A stretch of DNA of 64,000 nucleotides from assembly GCF_001499855.1 (NCBI RefSeq), contig NZ_LQIK01000005.1:124001-188000 (forward strand). The letters are read 5' to 3'. The notes below the pieces were generated by a model, which searched no databases, was not told the DNA's origin, and saw only the letters and a program-made list of their open reading frames with translations. A program made the position numbers and the translations under genes. Below, piece by piece: positions 50,571 through 60,562 of the stretch. This stretch comes from Mycobacterium sp. GA-0227b. GTDB taxonomy: Bacteria; Actinomycetota; Actinomycetes; Mycobacteriales; Mycobacteriaceae. The first letter of the stretch is position 1; the number at the start of each line of letters is the position of its first letter.

Positions 50571-51299
50571 ATGAGGAACTCCGACGGGCAGCGTATGCAG
50601 TGGCGTCCGCATGATTTCGACCACCGCCACAGCGATGTCAGTGGCGGTTGGCTGCGGGCGGCGACGTTCGGCGCGATGGACGGCCTGGTCTCCAACACCG
50701 CGCTGATCGCCGGTGTGGGTGCGACGGCCGCGGCGCACACCGTGGTGCTCAGCGGATTCGCCGGTCTGGCGGCGGGCGCCTTCTCGATGGCGCTCGGCGA
50801 ATACACCTCGGTGAAGACGGCCAATGAGCAGATCGACTCCGAAGTCCTTGTCGAGCGTCGCGCGTTCCGCATGCATCCGCAGGCCGAACGAGCCGAACTC
50901 GCCGACGCGTTGGTGCAGATGGGGATGTCGCCGCAGACCGCGTCGGTGGCCACGGAGGAAATCCACCGCGACGAGAACCGCGCGATCAACTTCCACCTGG
51001 TGCAGGAGATCGGCATCGACCCCACCGAGAAGCCGTCGCCGGTCATCGCGGCGGTGTCGTCGTTCGTCACGTTCGCGGTCGGCGCGGTGACGCCGCTGAT
51101 TCCCTACCTCCTCGGTTTCGAGAACCTGTGGCTCGGGCTGCTCTGCGGCGGGCTCGGGTTGATGATCGCCGGTGGCGTGGCATCGCGCTTCACCAGAAAG
51201 CCGCTGTGGTTCGCATCGGCACGCCAACTCGTGTTCGGCGCCGCGGCCATCGCCGCGACGTATGTCGTCGGGCTGCTGGTCGGCTCGGTGGTCACCTGA
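50571..51299 (+). CDS. VIT1/CCC1-family metal transporter
   Basis: 242 aa from ATG 50571. Membrane segments: ATFGAMDGLVSNTALIAGVG (the family's first helix with the conserved Asp), VVLSGFAGLAAGAFSMALGEY (second), then three C-terminal helices (ISAVSSF-type region near 165, LWLGLLCGGLGLMIAG, LVFGAAAIAATYVVGLL). The middle hydrophilic loop is Glu-rich (VERRAFRMHPQAERAE), as in iron/manganese transporters. Likely substrate Fe2+ or Mn2+. An upstream GTG at 50523 is possible but lacks a clear ribosome binding site. Confidence 0.82.
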   Translation: MRNSDGQRMQWRPHDFDHRHSDVSGGWLRAATFGAMDGLVSNTALIAGVGATAAAHTVVLSGFAGLAAGAFSMALGEYTSVKTANEQIDSEVLVERRAFRMHPQAERAELADALVQMGMSPQTASVATEEIHRDENRAINFHLVQEIGIDPTEKPSPVIAAVSSFVTFAVGAVTPLIPYLLGFENLWLGLLCGGLGLMIAGGVASRFTRKPLWFASARQLVFGAAAIAATYVVGLLVGSVVT

Positions 51300-51309
51300 G
51301 ACGCGTAAC

Positions 51310-52518
51310 TCAGGTGTCGCTGCCGACGCCGATCGCGGTCGCCTCGCTGAATTCGTCGAGTTCGGCTTCCTCGACGTCGATGCCGACCAGATGTGACCGG
51401 GTGAGCGCGAGGACGCCTGCACCCAGCAGCACCGCGCCCGCGCCGACCCAGTACGGCATGTGCACGCTGATCTGCTCTCCGAGCACTCCGGCCAGCCACG
51501 GCGCCAGCGCGGCGCCGGAGAACCGCACGAAGCTGTAGGCCGCCGAAGCCACGCCGCGCTCGACGGGCGCGGCCTTCATCACGGTCTCGGTGATCAGCGT
51601 GTTGTTGACGCCGATGAACAGCCCCGCCACCACCACGCACGTCGCGAGCGCGGCTTTGTTCTCGGTCGCGACGGCCATCACGATCAGCGTCGCCGTCATC
51701 GCCAGCAGGTTGACCAACAGCACGGGCACGGTGCCGAACCGGCGCTGAAGCCGCGGCGCCACCACCACCGACGTGAACGCCAGCGCGACGCCCCAGCCGA
51801 AGAAGATCAGACCGATCTGGTGTGCGCTCATGTCGAGCGGAAACGGTGTGAAGGCCAGCAGGGTGAAGAACCCGAAGTTGTACAGCAGAGCAGTGATCGC
51901 CACACCCAGCAATCCGCGGTGCCGCAGCGCGCGGAACGGATCGGCAAGTGTGGTCGCACGTTCGGCGGGCGGGGTGGAGGGCAGCATCACCGCTGTCACC
52001 ACGAGCGCAAAAGCCATCAGCGCCGACACGCCGAAAAACGGTCCGCGCCACGAGATCGACCCGAGTACGCCGCCGACAAGCGGGCCGACCGCGATGCCAA
52101 GGCCCAGCGCCGCCTCGTAGAGGATGATGGCCTGCGCCACCGAACCGCGCGCCGAGCTGACGATGGTGGCCAGCGCGGTGGCGATGAACAGTGCGTTGCC
52201 CAGCCCCCAAAGTGCCCGCCAGCCAACGATTTCCATCACGGTGTCGGACAGCCCGGCCAGGCCGGCGCCGGCGATGATCACGACCAGACCGACCAGCAGT
52301 GTGCGCTTGGGACCGATTCGGCTCGCCATCACACCGGTGACGAGCATGGCCACGCCCATCACCGCCATGTAGCTGGTGAACAACAGTGAGACCTGAGACG
52401 GCGACGCGTCGAGGTTCTCGGCGATCGGCTTGAGGATCGGGTCGACGAGGCCGATGCCCATGAACGCGACGACGCAGGCGAAGGCAACGGCCCAGACAGC
52501 TTTGGGTTGACGCCACAT
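51310..52518 (-). CDS. MFS transporter (drug/efflux type)
   Basis: 402 aa major facilitator with about 12 hydrophobic segments; the A-motif-like loop between helices 2 and 3 reads GVMASRIGPKRTLL, and motif C-like GPLVGGVLG is in helix 5, which points to an exporter. The C-terminal tail is acidic (DVEEAELDEFSEA). It lies 23 bp downstream of the MarR gene on the same strand, a classic regulator-efflux pair. Substrate unknown. Convergent with the VIT1-type gene, 10 bp apart. Confidence 0.88.
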   Translation of the reverse strand: MWRQPKAVWAVAFACVVAFMGIGLVDPILKPIAENLDASPSQVSLLFTSYMAVMGVAMLVTGVMASRIGPKRTLLVGLVVIIAGAGLAGLSDTVMEIVGWRALWGLGNALFIATALATIVSSARGSVAQAIILYEAALGLGIAVGPLVGGVLGSISWRGPFFGVSALMAFALVVTAVMLPSTPPAERATTLADPFRALRHRGLLGVAITALLYNFGFFTLLAFTPFPLDMSAHQIGLIFFGWGVALAFTSVVVAPRLQRRFGTVPVLLVNLLAMTATLIVMAVATENKAALATCVVVAGLFIGVNNTLITETVMKAAPVERGVASAAYSFVRFSGAALAPWLAGVLGEQISVHMPYWVGAGAVLLGAGVLALTRSHLVGIDVEEAELDEFSEATAIGVGSDT

Positions 52519-52541
52519 ACGGGCGGGTGCTCCTTTGTTGG

Positions 52542-52982
52542 TTACTTGGTGATGGTGTTGGGTGTGGCCGCGTCCGCAAGTAGCCGGCGCAGCACGCGCA
52601 CCGCGTCGCTGAGCGTCTCGCGGTCGGCGGCGTCGAGCCGCTCCAGGTACGGATCGATCGCCGCACCGCGGTCCATCCGGACTTGGCGTAGCGTGTCCAC
52701 GCCCTTGGGGGTGATGCGGATCAGCACCGCGCGCGCGTCCTCGGGGTCGACGGTGCGCGACACCATGCCCGCGTCCTCGAGCCGGCGGACCTGGGTCGTC
52801 ATCGTCGGCTGCGAGCAGTGGTCGAGCGCGGCGAGGTCGGAGATGCGGGCCTCGCCCTGGTCTTCGATCGTGGACAGCAACCGTGCCTGGGCATAGCCGA
52901 GCGGAAGGCGGACGCGCTGTGTGGCCAGGCGGTTGATCCGGGCGACCACGGACAGCAGATCGGCTCCGAGCGTCGGTGTCAT
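52542..52982 (-). CDS. MarR-family regulator
   Basis: 146 aa from ATG 52982 ([10 protein letters not shown]). Winged helix typical of Mar[49 protein letters not shown]. An upstream ATG at 53018 would add 12 residues but lies beyond the palindromic operator, so the shorter start is preferred. It probably represses itself and the MFS gene behind it. M. tuberculosis Rv2327 (MarR family) lies next to the same ECF transporter genes (from memory). Confidence 0.88.
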   Translation of the reverse strand: MTPTLGADLLSVVARINRLATQRVRLPLGYAQARLLSTIEDQGEARISDLAALDHCSQPTMTTQVRRLEDAGMVSRTVDPEDARAVLIRITPKGVDTLRQVRMDRGAAIDPYLERLDAADRETLSDAVRVLRRLLADAATPNTITK

Positions 52983-52994
52983 GCCAATTACATT

Positions 52995-53011
52995 ACATAG
53001 CTTCGCTATGT
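52995..53011 (+). promoter_or_regulatory. Palindromic operator upstream of the MarR gene
   Basis: ACATAGC (52995-53001), TTC spacer, GCTATGT (53005-53011): a perfect 7-3-7 inverted repeat 13 bp upstream of the MarR start, in an AT-rich patch (TTACATTACATAG). Size and position fit a MarR dimer site for autoregulation. It is 78 bp upstream of the divergent ECF transporter start and could affect that gene too. Confidence 0.7.
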
Positions 53012-53088
53012 GTTTCAAAGCGACGCGTTCATCCGCCGCTCACCGCACCATGAGCGTTGTCGGACTCGCCGGCTGGCAGAATCGTGAA

Positions 53089-55128
53089 ATGACCGTGACC
53101 GGGGGCCGAACTCGAGGAAGCGGTCGCTTGCGTCCCGTCGAACTGGCGCAGGCCTCGGTCATGGCAGCGTTGTGCGCGGCCACCGCGATCATCGCGGTGG
53201 TGGTCCCGTTCGCGGCCGGGCTGTCACTGCTGGGCACGGTGCCGATGGGCCTGCTGGCGTACCGATACCGGTTGCGGGTCCTGCTCACCGCGACCGTCGC
53301 GGGCGGCATCATCGCGTTCCTGATCGCCGGCATGGGCGGCTTCATGACCGTCGTCGACTGTGCCTACATCGGCGGCCTGACCGGCGTCGTCAAGCGCCGC
53401 GGCCGTGGCACGCCGACTGTGATCTTCGCCGCACTGATCGCGGGTTCGGTGTTCGGCGCGGCCGTGGTGGTGGCGCTCGCCATCCTGTCGCGACTGCGCC
53501 ACCTGATCTTCGAGTCGGTGACGGCCAACATCGACGGCCTCGCGGCGGTGATCGCCCGCATCCCGGAAATGGCGGGCGTGGCCGATCGGCTCAAGCGCGA
53601 CTTTGCGACCGCGCTGGACTATTGGCCCCTGCTGTTCTTCGCCGGCGGGGTGCTTTCCATCACGTTCGTCAGCCTCGTCGGCTGGTGGGCACTGTCGCGG
53701 GTGATGGAGCGGCTGGCCGGCATTCCCGATGTGCACAAGCTCGAGTCTTCGAGTGATACCGGTGTGATCGCGCCGGTGCCCACCCGCCTGCACGACGTCC
53801 GGTTCCGCTATCCGACCGCCGACCACGACGCGCTGGGTCCGGTCTCGCTGAACGTGGAACCGGGGGAGCATCTCGCCGTGACCGGCGCCAACGGCTCGGG
53901 TAAGACGACGTTGATGCTGATGCTTGCCGGGCGCGAACCGACCGCGGGCACCATCGAACGGCCGGGCGCGGTCGGGCTGGGCCGTATCGGCGGCACGGCG
54001 GTGATCATGCAGCATCCCGAGAGTCAGGTGCTGGGCACCCGGGTGTCCGACGACGTGGTCTGGGGGCTACCGCCCGGCAAGGCCACCGACGTGGAGCAGT
54101 TGCTCGCCGAGGTCGGCCTGAGCGGTCTGGCCGAACGCGACACCGGCGGATTGTCCGGCGGCGAACTACAACGGCTCGCCGTGGCGGCGGCGCTTGCGCG
54201 CGAGCCGTCGCTGCTGATCGCCGACGAAGTCACCAGCATGGTCGACCAGCGGGGCCGAGAGGGACTGATGTCGGTGCTGTCGGGGCTGACCCGGCACCAC
54301 CAGATGTCGCTGGTGCACATCACCCACTACAACGACGAGGCCGACGCTGCGGACCGCGCCGTCAACCTGACCGGAAACGGCGGCGCCGCCGACAACACCG
54401 ACATGGTGGAATCCGCTGACGCGCCGGCCGCGACCATGCACCGCGGTGCCGGCAACGCCCCGGTGCTGCAACTGCGAGACGTCAGCCACGAGTACGGCAG
54501 CGGCACCCCGTGGGCGGCGACGGCGTTGCGCGACATCACGTTCACCGTGCACGAGGGCGACGGCGTGTTGATCCACGGACTGAACGGGTCGGGAAAGTCG
54601 ACGCTGGCCTGGATCATGGCCGGCCTCATCGAGCCGACCACGGGTGCATGCCTGCTCGACGGGGCGCCGGCATCCGAACAGGTTGGCGCCGTTGCGATCT
54701 CCTTCCAGGCCGCCCGATTGCAGCTGATGCGTGCCCGGGTCGACCTCGAGATCGCATCGGCCGCCGGGTTCTCCCCACGCGACCGCGCCCGGGTCGCCGA
54801 GGCGCTGTCGACCGTCGGGCTGGATCCGACGATGGCGAGCCGACGCATCGACCAGCTCAGCGGCGGCCAGATGCGCCGCGTGGTCCTCGCCGGGCTGCTC
54901 GCCCGCTCGCCGCGCGCGCTGATCCTCGACGAGCCGCTGGCCGGTCTGGACGCCAGCAGCCAACGTGGACTGCTGCGGCTGCTGGAAGACCTACGCCGCC
55001 GCGCCGGACTCACCGTCGTCGTGATCTCCCACGACTTCGCGGGACTGGAGGAATTGTGCCCCCGCACATTGCATCTGGCGGGCGGCGTTCTGGTGCCGGC
55101 GCCGACGGCGGCGGGAGGCCGCCCATGA
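53089..55128 (+). CDS. Fused ECF transporter: membrane component plus two ATPase domains
   Basis: 679 aa (Rv2326c about 697). Residues 1-225 carry five or six hydrophobic segments of an S-component-like membrane domain. Two ABC ATPase domains follow: Walker [10 protein letters not shown] near 266 with LSGGELQR near 355, and Walker [10 protein letters not shown] near 498 with LSGGQMRR near 590 and Walker [12 protein letters not shown]. With the CbiQ-like T protein downstream (4-bp ATGA overlap) it forms a complete energy-coupling factor importer, probably for a vitamin or metal; the substrate is unknown. ATG 53089 and ATG 53050 are both possible starts. Confidence 0.87.
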   Translation: MTVTGGRTRGSGRLRPVELAQASVMAALCAATAIIAVVVPFAAGLSLLGTVPMGLLAYRYRLRVLLTATVAGGIIAFLIAGMGGFMTVVDCAYIGGLTGVVKRRGRGTPTVIFAALIAGSVFGAAVVVALAILSRLRHLIFESVTANIDGLAAVIARIPEMAGVADRLKRDFATALDYWPLLFFAGGVLSITFVSLVGWWALSRVMERLAGIPDVHKLESSSDTGVIAPVPTRLHDVRFRYPTADHDALGPVSLNVEPGEHLAVTGANGSGKTTLMLMLAGREPTAGTIERPGAVGLGRIGGTAVIMQHPESQVLGTRVSDDVVWGLPPGKATDVEQLLAEVGLSGLAERDTGGLSGGELQRLAVAAALAREPSLLIADEVTSMVDQRGREGLMSVLSGLTRHHQMSLVHITHYNDEADAADRAVNLTGNGGAADNTDMVESADAPAATMHRGAGNAPVLQLRDVSHEYGSGTPWAATALRDITFTVHEGDGVLIHGLNGSGKSTLAWIMAGLIEPTTGACLLDGAPASEQVGAVAISFQAARLQLMRARVDLEIASAAGFSPRDRARVAEALSTVGLDPTMASRRIDQLSGGQMRRVVLAGLLARSPRALILDEPLAGLDASSQRGLLRLLEDLRRRAGLTVVVISHDFAGLEELCPRTLHLAGGVLVPAPTAAGGRP

Positions 55129-55973
55129 CGACGGTGTCGACCGGACGGCGTCAGCGCAGGGGCATCGTGCTTCTGCGGCCGGTGCCGGGCAACAGCGTGG
55201 TCCACCAACTCTGGGCGGGCACGAAGCTTCTGCTGGTCGCAGCGATCGGCGTGCTGATGACCTTCTATCCGGGATGGGTTCCGATCGGCGCGGTCGCGGT
55301 CCTGGTGCTGATCGCGGCATGGCTGGCCGAGATTCCGCGCGGCGTGCTGCCGTCGATACCGCGCTGGCTGTGGATCCTGTTGTTCCTCGGCGGGTTGACG
55401 GCCACGTTCGCCGGCGGCAGCCCGGTGATCTCCATGGGCACGGTCGAAGTGGGTCTGGGCGGGCTGCTGAACTTCCTGCGAATCACCGCGCTGTCGGTGG
55501 TGCTGCTCGGGCTCGGCGCGATGGTGTCTTGGACCACCAACGTCGCCGAGATCGCCCCCGCCGTCGCAACATTGGGCCGGCCGCTGCGGGCGCTGCGGAT
55601 ACCGGTCGACGAGTGGGCGGTCGCACTGGCGCTGGCGTTGCGGGCCTTCCCGATGCTGATCGACGAGTTCCGGGTGCTCTACGCGGCGCGCAGCCTGCGG
55701 CCGAAGCAGATGCCGGCGCGCCGCCGAGGACGGTGGCGCCGATGGTGGCTGGAGGCCATCGACCTGCTCGCGACGGCCATCACCGCCGCGCTGCGGCGCG
55801 CCGACGAGATGGGTGACGCGATCACCGCGCGGGGCGGCGCCGGACAGATCTCCGCTGCGCCGTCGCGGCCGAAAACCATTGACTGGTGGGCCTTCCTCAT
55901 CGTGGCGGTGGTGTGCGGCGCCGCGCTGGCCCTGGAGTTGACCGTCGCCGGGACCAGCGCCGTGACGCGTTGA
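55125..55973 (+). CDS. ECF transporter T component (CbiQ-like)
   Basis: 282 aa, the length of Rv2325c. Hydrophobic segments ([50 protein letters not shown]) and the coupling-helix motifs of Ecf[23 protein letters not shown] with the conserved Ala-Arg signature, and a later [15 protein letters not shown]. It transmits ATP hydrolysis to substrate uptake. It overlaps the fused S-A-A gene by 4 bp and converges with uspC, 1 bp apart. Confidence 0.88.
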   Translation: MTTVSTGRRQRRGIVLLRPVPGNSVVHQLWAGTKLLLVAAIGVLMTFYPGWVPIGAVAVLVLIAAWLAEIPRGVLPSIPRWLWILLFLGGLTATFAGGSPVISMGTVEVGLGGLLNFLRITALSVVLLGLGAMVSWTTNVAEIAPAVATLGRPLRALRIPVDEWAVALALALRAFPMLIDEFRVLYAARSLRPKQMPARRRGRWRRWWLEAIDLLATAITAALRRADEMGDAITARGGAGQISAAPSRPKTIDWWAFLIVAVVCGAALALELTVAGTSAVTR

Positions 55974-55974
55974 C

Positions 55975-57315
55975 TCACCGCTGCGCGGCGGCGTTCGCGG
56001 CCCGCTGCGCCTCCGTCAGCGTGGTACGCACGTCGCGACGGCCGAGGAACATCTCGTCGAAGTAGGGTTTGAGCGCGTCGAAACCCGCCGCGAATCCCGC
56101 GCCGCCGGGCGCGGCGATGCGGGGGCCGTCGAGCACCCTGAAGAACGGGCTCACATCCACGCCGCGCGATCGCCAGTAGTCGTCGTAGACGCGTTGCGCG
56201 GCCAGCACCGCCGGAATCGCCGCGCCGCCCGCGCCGAGGTATGCGTTGCCGCGGGTACTGCCCATCCACGCGAGCACCTCACGCACCGCGTCGGGATGCT
56301 CGCTGGCCGAGTTGCCGGCCGCAGCAATACCGTTCGTCACGCTGACCCGGCCCGCGGGTCCCGCGGGCAACATCGCGACACCCCAGCGGAAGCGGGCGGC
56401 GTCGGCGATCGCCGCCAGGTTGTACGTGCCGGACTGGAACAGCGCCATCCTGCCCTGCAGGAACTGGTTACGGGAGAAGTCGCCGTTGTCGTTGGTCGCC
56501 GACGCGGGCGGCGCGACGTGGTCGGTGTTGATCAGCCCCACCAGGTACTCGAACGCGGCCGCGGCCTGCGGATTGTCGAACGCGAACCGGTCGCCGACCG
56601 AGAAGACCCCGCCCGCCGAACCGATGTAGTTCAGGTAGATGTTCTGTAAATCATTGGCGGCGTTGTAACCCCACTGCCGGATACGCCGTGGGTCGAAACC
56701 CGCTGTGCCCGCGGCCCGGCCGTCGTCGTCCACCGTGAGGCGTGCCAGCAGAGGCCGCAGCGTGTCGACGGCGGGTTCCGGAGACCAGCGCAGCGAGCGC
56801 AACTCGCCGGCGTCGACTCCCGCGGCCGCAAGCAGGTCGGCGTTGTAGTACACCGCGATGCCGGCGTCGGTCAACTGCGGCACTGCCCACAGTGCACCGT
56901 TGCGGGTGAACTGGTCGACCACCGACGGCTCCCACGCGCGGGATGCGCCCGCGCCCAGGGTGTCTCCGATGTTCAGCAACCGGCCGCTGTCGGCGTATTC
57001 GGCGAAGTAGGCGTTGCTGATCCAGAAGATGTCGTCGGCGCCGCCGCCGGCGACGTCGGTGCGCAGAGTGTCGAAGTACGTCGAGTAGGCGACGACGCTC
57101 ACCCGCACCTCGATGTCGGGGTGCTCGCGACCGAACTCGGCGAACGACGCGCGGTACGCGTCGGCGACCTGCTCGTCCCACAGCCGCACGGTCACCACGG
57201 TGCGCCCGGCCGAGTCGCCCGACTGTCCGAGCAGCATGGCGGCCACGAGCAACACCACCGCCGCCAGCACCAATCCCGCCGCGACGAGCGTCGAAAACCG
57301 CGGTCGCAAGCTCAT
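55975..57315 (-). CDS. uspC: Sugar-binding lipoprotein/solute-binding protein UspC
   Basis: 446 aa extracellular solute-binding protein. The N-terminal membrane anchor or signal (FSTLVAAGLVLAAVVLLVAAMLLG) has no clear lipobox Cys. The mature part shows VTVRLWDEQVADAY, DIFWISNAYFAEYADSG and GRMALFQSGTYNLAAIAD, typical of carbohydrate-binding proteins. The M. tuberculosis orthologue Rv2318 binds amino sugars (literature knowledge). ATG 57315 overlaps the uspB stop as ATGA, so it is the last gene of uspA-uspB-uspC. Confidence 0.9.
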   Translation of the reverse strand: MSLRPRFSTLVAAGLVLAAVVLLVAAMLLGQSGDSAGRTVVTVRLWDEQVADAYRASFAEFGREHPDIEVRVSVVAYSTYFDTLRTDVAGGGADDIFWISNAYFAEYADSGRLLNIGDTLGAGASRAWEPSVVDQFTRNGALWAVPQLTDAGIAVYYNADLLAAAGVDAGELRSLRWSPEPAVDTLRPLLARLTVDDDGRAAGTAGFDPRRIRQWGYNAANDLQNIYLNYIGSAGGVFSVGDRFAFDNPQAAAAFEYLVGLINTDHVAPPASATNDNGDFSRNQFLQGRMALFQSGTYNLAAIADAARFRWGVAMLPAGPAGRVSVTNGIAAAGNSASEHPDAVREVLAWMGSTRGNAYLGAGGAAIPAVLAAQRVYDDYWRSRGVDVSPFFRVLDGPRIAAPGGAGFAAGFDALKPYFDEMFLGRRDVRTTLTEAQRAANAAAQR

Positions 57316-58139
57316 TTCAGCCCCGTCACGACGATCGAGCGCACCATGTGGCGGCCCACCGCGACGAACAGCACCAGCAGCGGCACGATCGCCACCGTCG
57401 TCGCCGCCATCACCAACGTCCACTGCGCGTTGTACCGCGACTGCAGACCGGCCGTCGCGACCGTCAGTACCTGCCACTCTGCGCCGGTGGTGATCACCAA
57501 CGGCCACATGAAGCTGTTCCATTGCGAGACAACAGTGATCAGCGCCAGCGTCGCCAGGACCGGTCTGCTCGCGGGCAGCACGACATGCACGATCACGTCG
57601 AGCGTGTTGGCGCCGTCGATGCGGGCCGCGTTGATGAGATCGCCCGGAATGGTGCGGAAGTACTCACGCAGCAGGAAGATCGCGTACGGCGAACCGAACA
57701 TGAACGGAAGCACCAGAGCCCAGAAGGTGTTGCGAAGACCCGCCTCGGCCATCATCAGATACAGCGGGACCACGGTCACGGTCGCCGGCACCATGAGCGT
57801 CGCAACGTAGACCCAGAACAGCGCGTCGCGGCCGGGAAACCGCAGACGCGCGAACGCATACGCGGCCAACACGGAGAATGTCAACTGGCCGAGCAGAATG
57901 ACCGCGGTCATCAGAGCGGTCACCACGACCGCCCGGCCGAACCCGGCGTCGGCCAGGTTCGCGTAGTTCTGCAGGGTCGGCGGGGCCGGCAGCGACAACG
58001 GCGACTCGCTGTCGAACCGACGTGGGTCCCGCAGCGAGGTCAGCACGCCGAGCACGAACGGCGCCAGCGTGATCAGCGCGCCGGCAAGCAGAACGGGATA
58101 GATGACGACGGCGGAGGCGAACCGGCTAGATGAGGTCAT
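57312..58139 (-). CDS. uspB: Sugar ABC transporter permease UspB
   Basis: 275 aa, six hydrophobic segments, and the permease coupling loop EYFRTIPGDLINAARIDGANTLDVIVHVVLPASRP (EAA-type). It forms the membrane channel with UspA for amino-sugar uptake. It overlaps uspA by 14 bp and uspC by 4 bp. No ATPase gene is in the operon, so the energy subunit must come from elsewhere, as in M. tuberculosis, where no ATPase gene lies beside uspABC. Confidence 0.92.
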   Translation of the reverse strand: MTSSSRFASAVVIYPVLLAGALITLAPFVLGVLTSLRDPRRFDSESPLSLPAPPTLQNYANLADAGFGRAVVVTALMTAVILLGQLTFSVLAAYAFARLRFPGRDALFWVYVATLMVPATVTVVPLYLMMAEAGLRNTFWALVLPFMFGSPYAIFLLREYFRTIPGDLINAARIDGANTLDVIVHVVLPASRPVLATLALITVVSQWNSFMWPLVITTGAEWQVLTVATAGLQSRYNAQWTLVMAATTVAIVPLLVLFVAVGRHMVRSIVVTGLK

Positions 58140-59004
58140 AGCTGATCCGTCGTCGGAAGTACAGATGCTGGACGACCGTCACACCGACCAGCAGGACGAA
58201 CAGCACCACCGCCATGACCGCGGCCCGTCCCACCGCCGCAGCGCCGAACGCTTCGGCGTAGATGCGGTGCGCCACCAGGTCGGTACGGTTCTGCGGACCG
58301 CCGCCGGTCAACGCGTACACCGTGTCGAAAACCTGTGCTGCGCTGATGATCCCGGTCACCAGCACGAAGAACAGCGTCGGCCGCAACATCGGCAGGGTGA
58401 TGTATCGGAACCGCTGCCATGCCGTCGCGCCGTCGGTGCGCGCCGCGTTGTGGACGTCCTCGGGGATGTTGAGGATGCCGGCGAGAAAGAACAGCGTCAC
58501 GTAACCCACGTTGGTCCATACGATCACCGCCGAGACGACCGGCAGCGCCAGCGTCGGATCTGTGAGCCACCCGATCTGGTGGCCGAGCATCGCGCTGACC
58601 GCGCCGTCGGTGGGAGCGAGGATCCATCGCCACAGCACCGCGATCGCCAGCGGCGCGCAGATCCACGGCAGCACGTACAGCGTCCGGAAGAACCCGCTGC
58701 CGGGCAGTCCGCGGGCCAGCAGGGCGGCCGCGGCCAGCCCGAGCAGGGTTTGTGCGGGCACCACGAGCGCGATGAACACCAGCGTGACCACCAACGATGT
58801 GCCGAAGGTCGGATCGGTCAGCACCGATTGCCAATTGCGCAGGCCGACATACTGCATCGGGCTCAGCAAGTCCCAGCGGTGCAACGACAGCCACACCACC
58901 ACGAACATCGGCAGCAGCATGAACGCGACGACTCCGAACAGGCTCGGAGCCAGGAGTGCGTACCCGGTTGCGGTCATGCGGCGGCGCGGTGCCATCCGAG
59001 TCAT
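58126..59004 (-). CDS. uspA: Sugar ABC transporter permease UspA
   Basis: 292 aa with six membrane segments and the coupling loop GILNIPEDVHNAARTDGATAWQRFRYITLPML. First gene of the uspABC operon and divergent from tldD, with 37 bp between starts. ATG 59004 and ATG 58995 are both possible; neither has a clear ribosome binding site, which may mean a leaderless mRNA. Confidence 0.9.
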   Translation of the reverse strand: MTRMAPRRRMTATGYALLAPSLFGVVAFMLLPMFVVVWLSLHRWDLLSPMQYVGLRNWQSVLTDPTFGTSLVVTLVFIALVVPAQTLLGLAAAALLARGLPGSGFFRTLYVLPWICAPLAIAVLWRWILAPTDGAVSAMLGHQIGWLTDPTLALPVVSAVIVWTNVGYVTLFFLAGILNIPEDVHNAARTDGATAWQRFRYITLPMLRPTLFFVLVTGIISAAQVFDTVYALTGGGPQNRTDLVAHRIYAEAFGAAAVGRAAVMAVVLFVLLVGVTVVQHLYFRRRISYDLI

Positions 59005-59041
59005 TAAAGCGGGCCGAGCGCGCCACCACTACGGTGGTGGC

Positions 59042-60559
59042 GTGACAGCCACCCGACGAGTCGATGCCGACTTCCTCGATTTGCCGCGGTATGGGCTGGC
59101 CGACGCGGCGATGTCGGCGGCGTTGTCCGCCGGTGCCGGCTACGCGGATCTGCGCATCCACGCGATCACGACGGAGATCGTGCAGTTGCGCGACGGCGAA
59201 CTGCAGACGGCGGTCGTCGACCGGGAGATCGGTTTCGCGGTGCGGGTGATCGTCGACGGCACGTGGGGGTTCGCCTCGCACGCCGAGCTCAGCACCGCCG
59301 TCGCGGCCGAGACTGCGCGCCGCGCCGTGCAGGTGGCCAGGACGCTGGCGCCGCTGAACGCCGAGCGCATCGAGCTGGCGCCCGAACCCGTATACGCCGA
59401 TGCCAGTTGGGTTTCGGACTACCGGATCGACCCGTTCGATGTGGGTATCAGCGACAAGCTGGCCGTCCTCGGCGAATACTCGGGCCGGCTGCTGGCCGCT
59501 GACGGCGTCGACCACGTCTCTGCGGGTCTGCACACCGCGAAGGAGCAGACGTTCTACGCCGACTCATTCGGCTCGACGATCACCCAGCAACGGGTGCGGG
59601 TGCAGCCGTCGCTGGATGCGGTCGCCGTCGATCCGGCGGCGGGGACCTTCGAGACGATGCGCACGCTTGCGCCACCCACCGCCCGGGGTTGGGAATACGT
59701 GGTCGGCGACGACGTGTGGAACTGGACCGACGAACTCGCCATGCTGCCAACGTGGCTGGCCGAGAAAGTCAAGGCTCCCTCTGTCTCCGCGGGCCCGACG
59801 GACCTGGTCATCGACCCATCGAACCTGTGGCTGACGATTCACGAATCCGTCGGCCACGCCACCGAATACGACCGGGCGATCGGCTACGAGGCAGCGTATG
59901 CGGGCACGTCCTTCGCCACACCCGACAAGCTCGGCAGCATGCGCTACGGCTCACCGGTGATGAACGTGACCGCCGACCGGACCGTCGAATACGGCCTGGC
60001 GACTGTCGGATTCGATGACGAAGGGGTGCAGGCGCAGAAGTGGGACCTGGTCCGCGACGGCATCTTCGTGGGCTATCAACTGGACAGGGTGTTCGCGCCG
60101 CGGCTCGGGGTCGGACGGTCCAACGGCTGTGCGTATGCCGACTCGCCGCATCACGTGCCGATCCAGCGGATGCCCAACGTCTCGCTGGAGCCGGCCACCG
60201 ACGACGTGAGCACCGAGGACCTCATCGCCCGCGTGGATGACGGCATCTACATCGTCGGCGACAAGAGTTGGTCGATCGACATGCAGCGCTACAACTTTCA
60301 GTTCACCGGTCAGCGGTTCTTCCGGATCCGCGACGGCCGGCTCGACGGCCAACTGCGCGACGTGGCATACCAAGCGACGACAACAGATTTCTGGGGGTCG
60401 CTGGAGGCTGTCGGCGGACCGTCGACGTGGCGGCTCGGCGGGGCGTTCAACTGCGGCAAGGCCCAGCCGGGCCAGGTGGCCGCGGTCAGCCATGGCTGCC
60501 CGTCGGCGTTGTTCCGCGGGGTGAACGTGCTCAACACCCGAACCGAGGCAGGGCGGTAG
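59042..60559 (+). CDS. tldD: Metalloprotease TldD
   Basis: 505 aa (Rv2315c 505). The active-site motif HESVGHATEYD (HExxxHxxxE-type, near residues 267-277) and the C-terminal substrate-binding cysteine segment AFNCGKAQPGQ are visible. With PmbA it forms a heterodimeric protease that degrades unfolded peptides and matures some ribosomal peptides. The GTG at 59042 begins TATRRVDADFLDLPRYGL, the conserved start; the upstream open frame runs over uspA on the opposite strand. Confidence 0.93.
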   Translation: MTATRRVDADFLDLPRYGLADAAMSAALSAGAGYADLRIHAITTEIVQLRDGELQTAVVDREIGFAVRVIVDGTWGFASHAELSTAVAAETARRAVQVARTLAPLNAERIELAPEPVYADASWVSDYRIDPFDVGISDKLAVLGEYSGRLLAADGVDHVSAGLHTAKEQTFYADSFGSTITQQRVRVQPSLDAVAVDPAAGTFETMRTLAPPTARGWEYVVGDDVWNWTDELAMLPTWLAEKVKAPSVSAGPTDLVIDPSNLWLTIHESVGHATEYDRAIGYEAAYAGTSFATPDKLGSMRYGSPVMNVTADRTVEYGLATVGFDDEGVQAQKWDLVRDGIFVGYQLDRVFAPRLGVGRSNGCAYADSPHHVPIQRMPNVSLEPATDDVSTEDLIARVDDGIYIVGDKSWSIDMQRYNFQFTGQRFFRIRDGRLDGQLRDVAYQATTTDFWGSLEAVGGPSTWRLGGAFNCGKAQPGQVAAVSHGCPSALFRGVNVLNTRTEAGR

Positions 60560-60562
60560 TCG

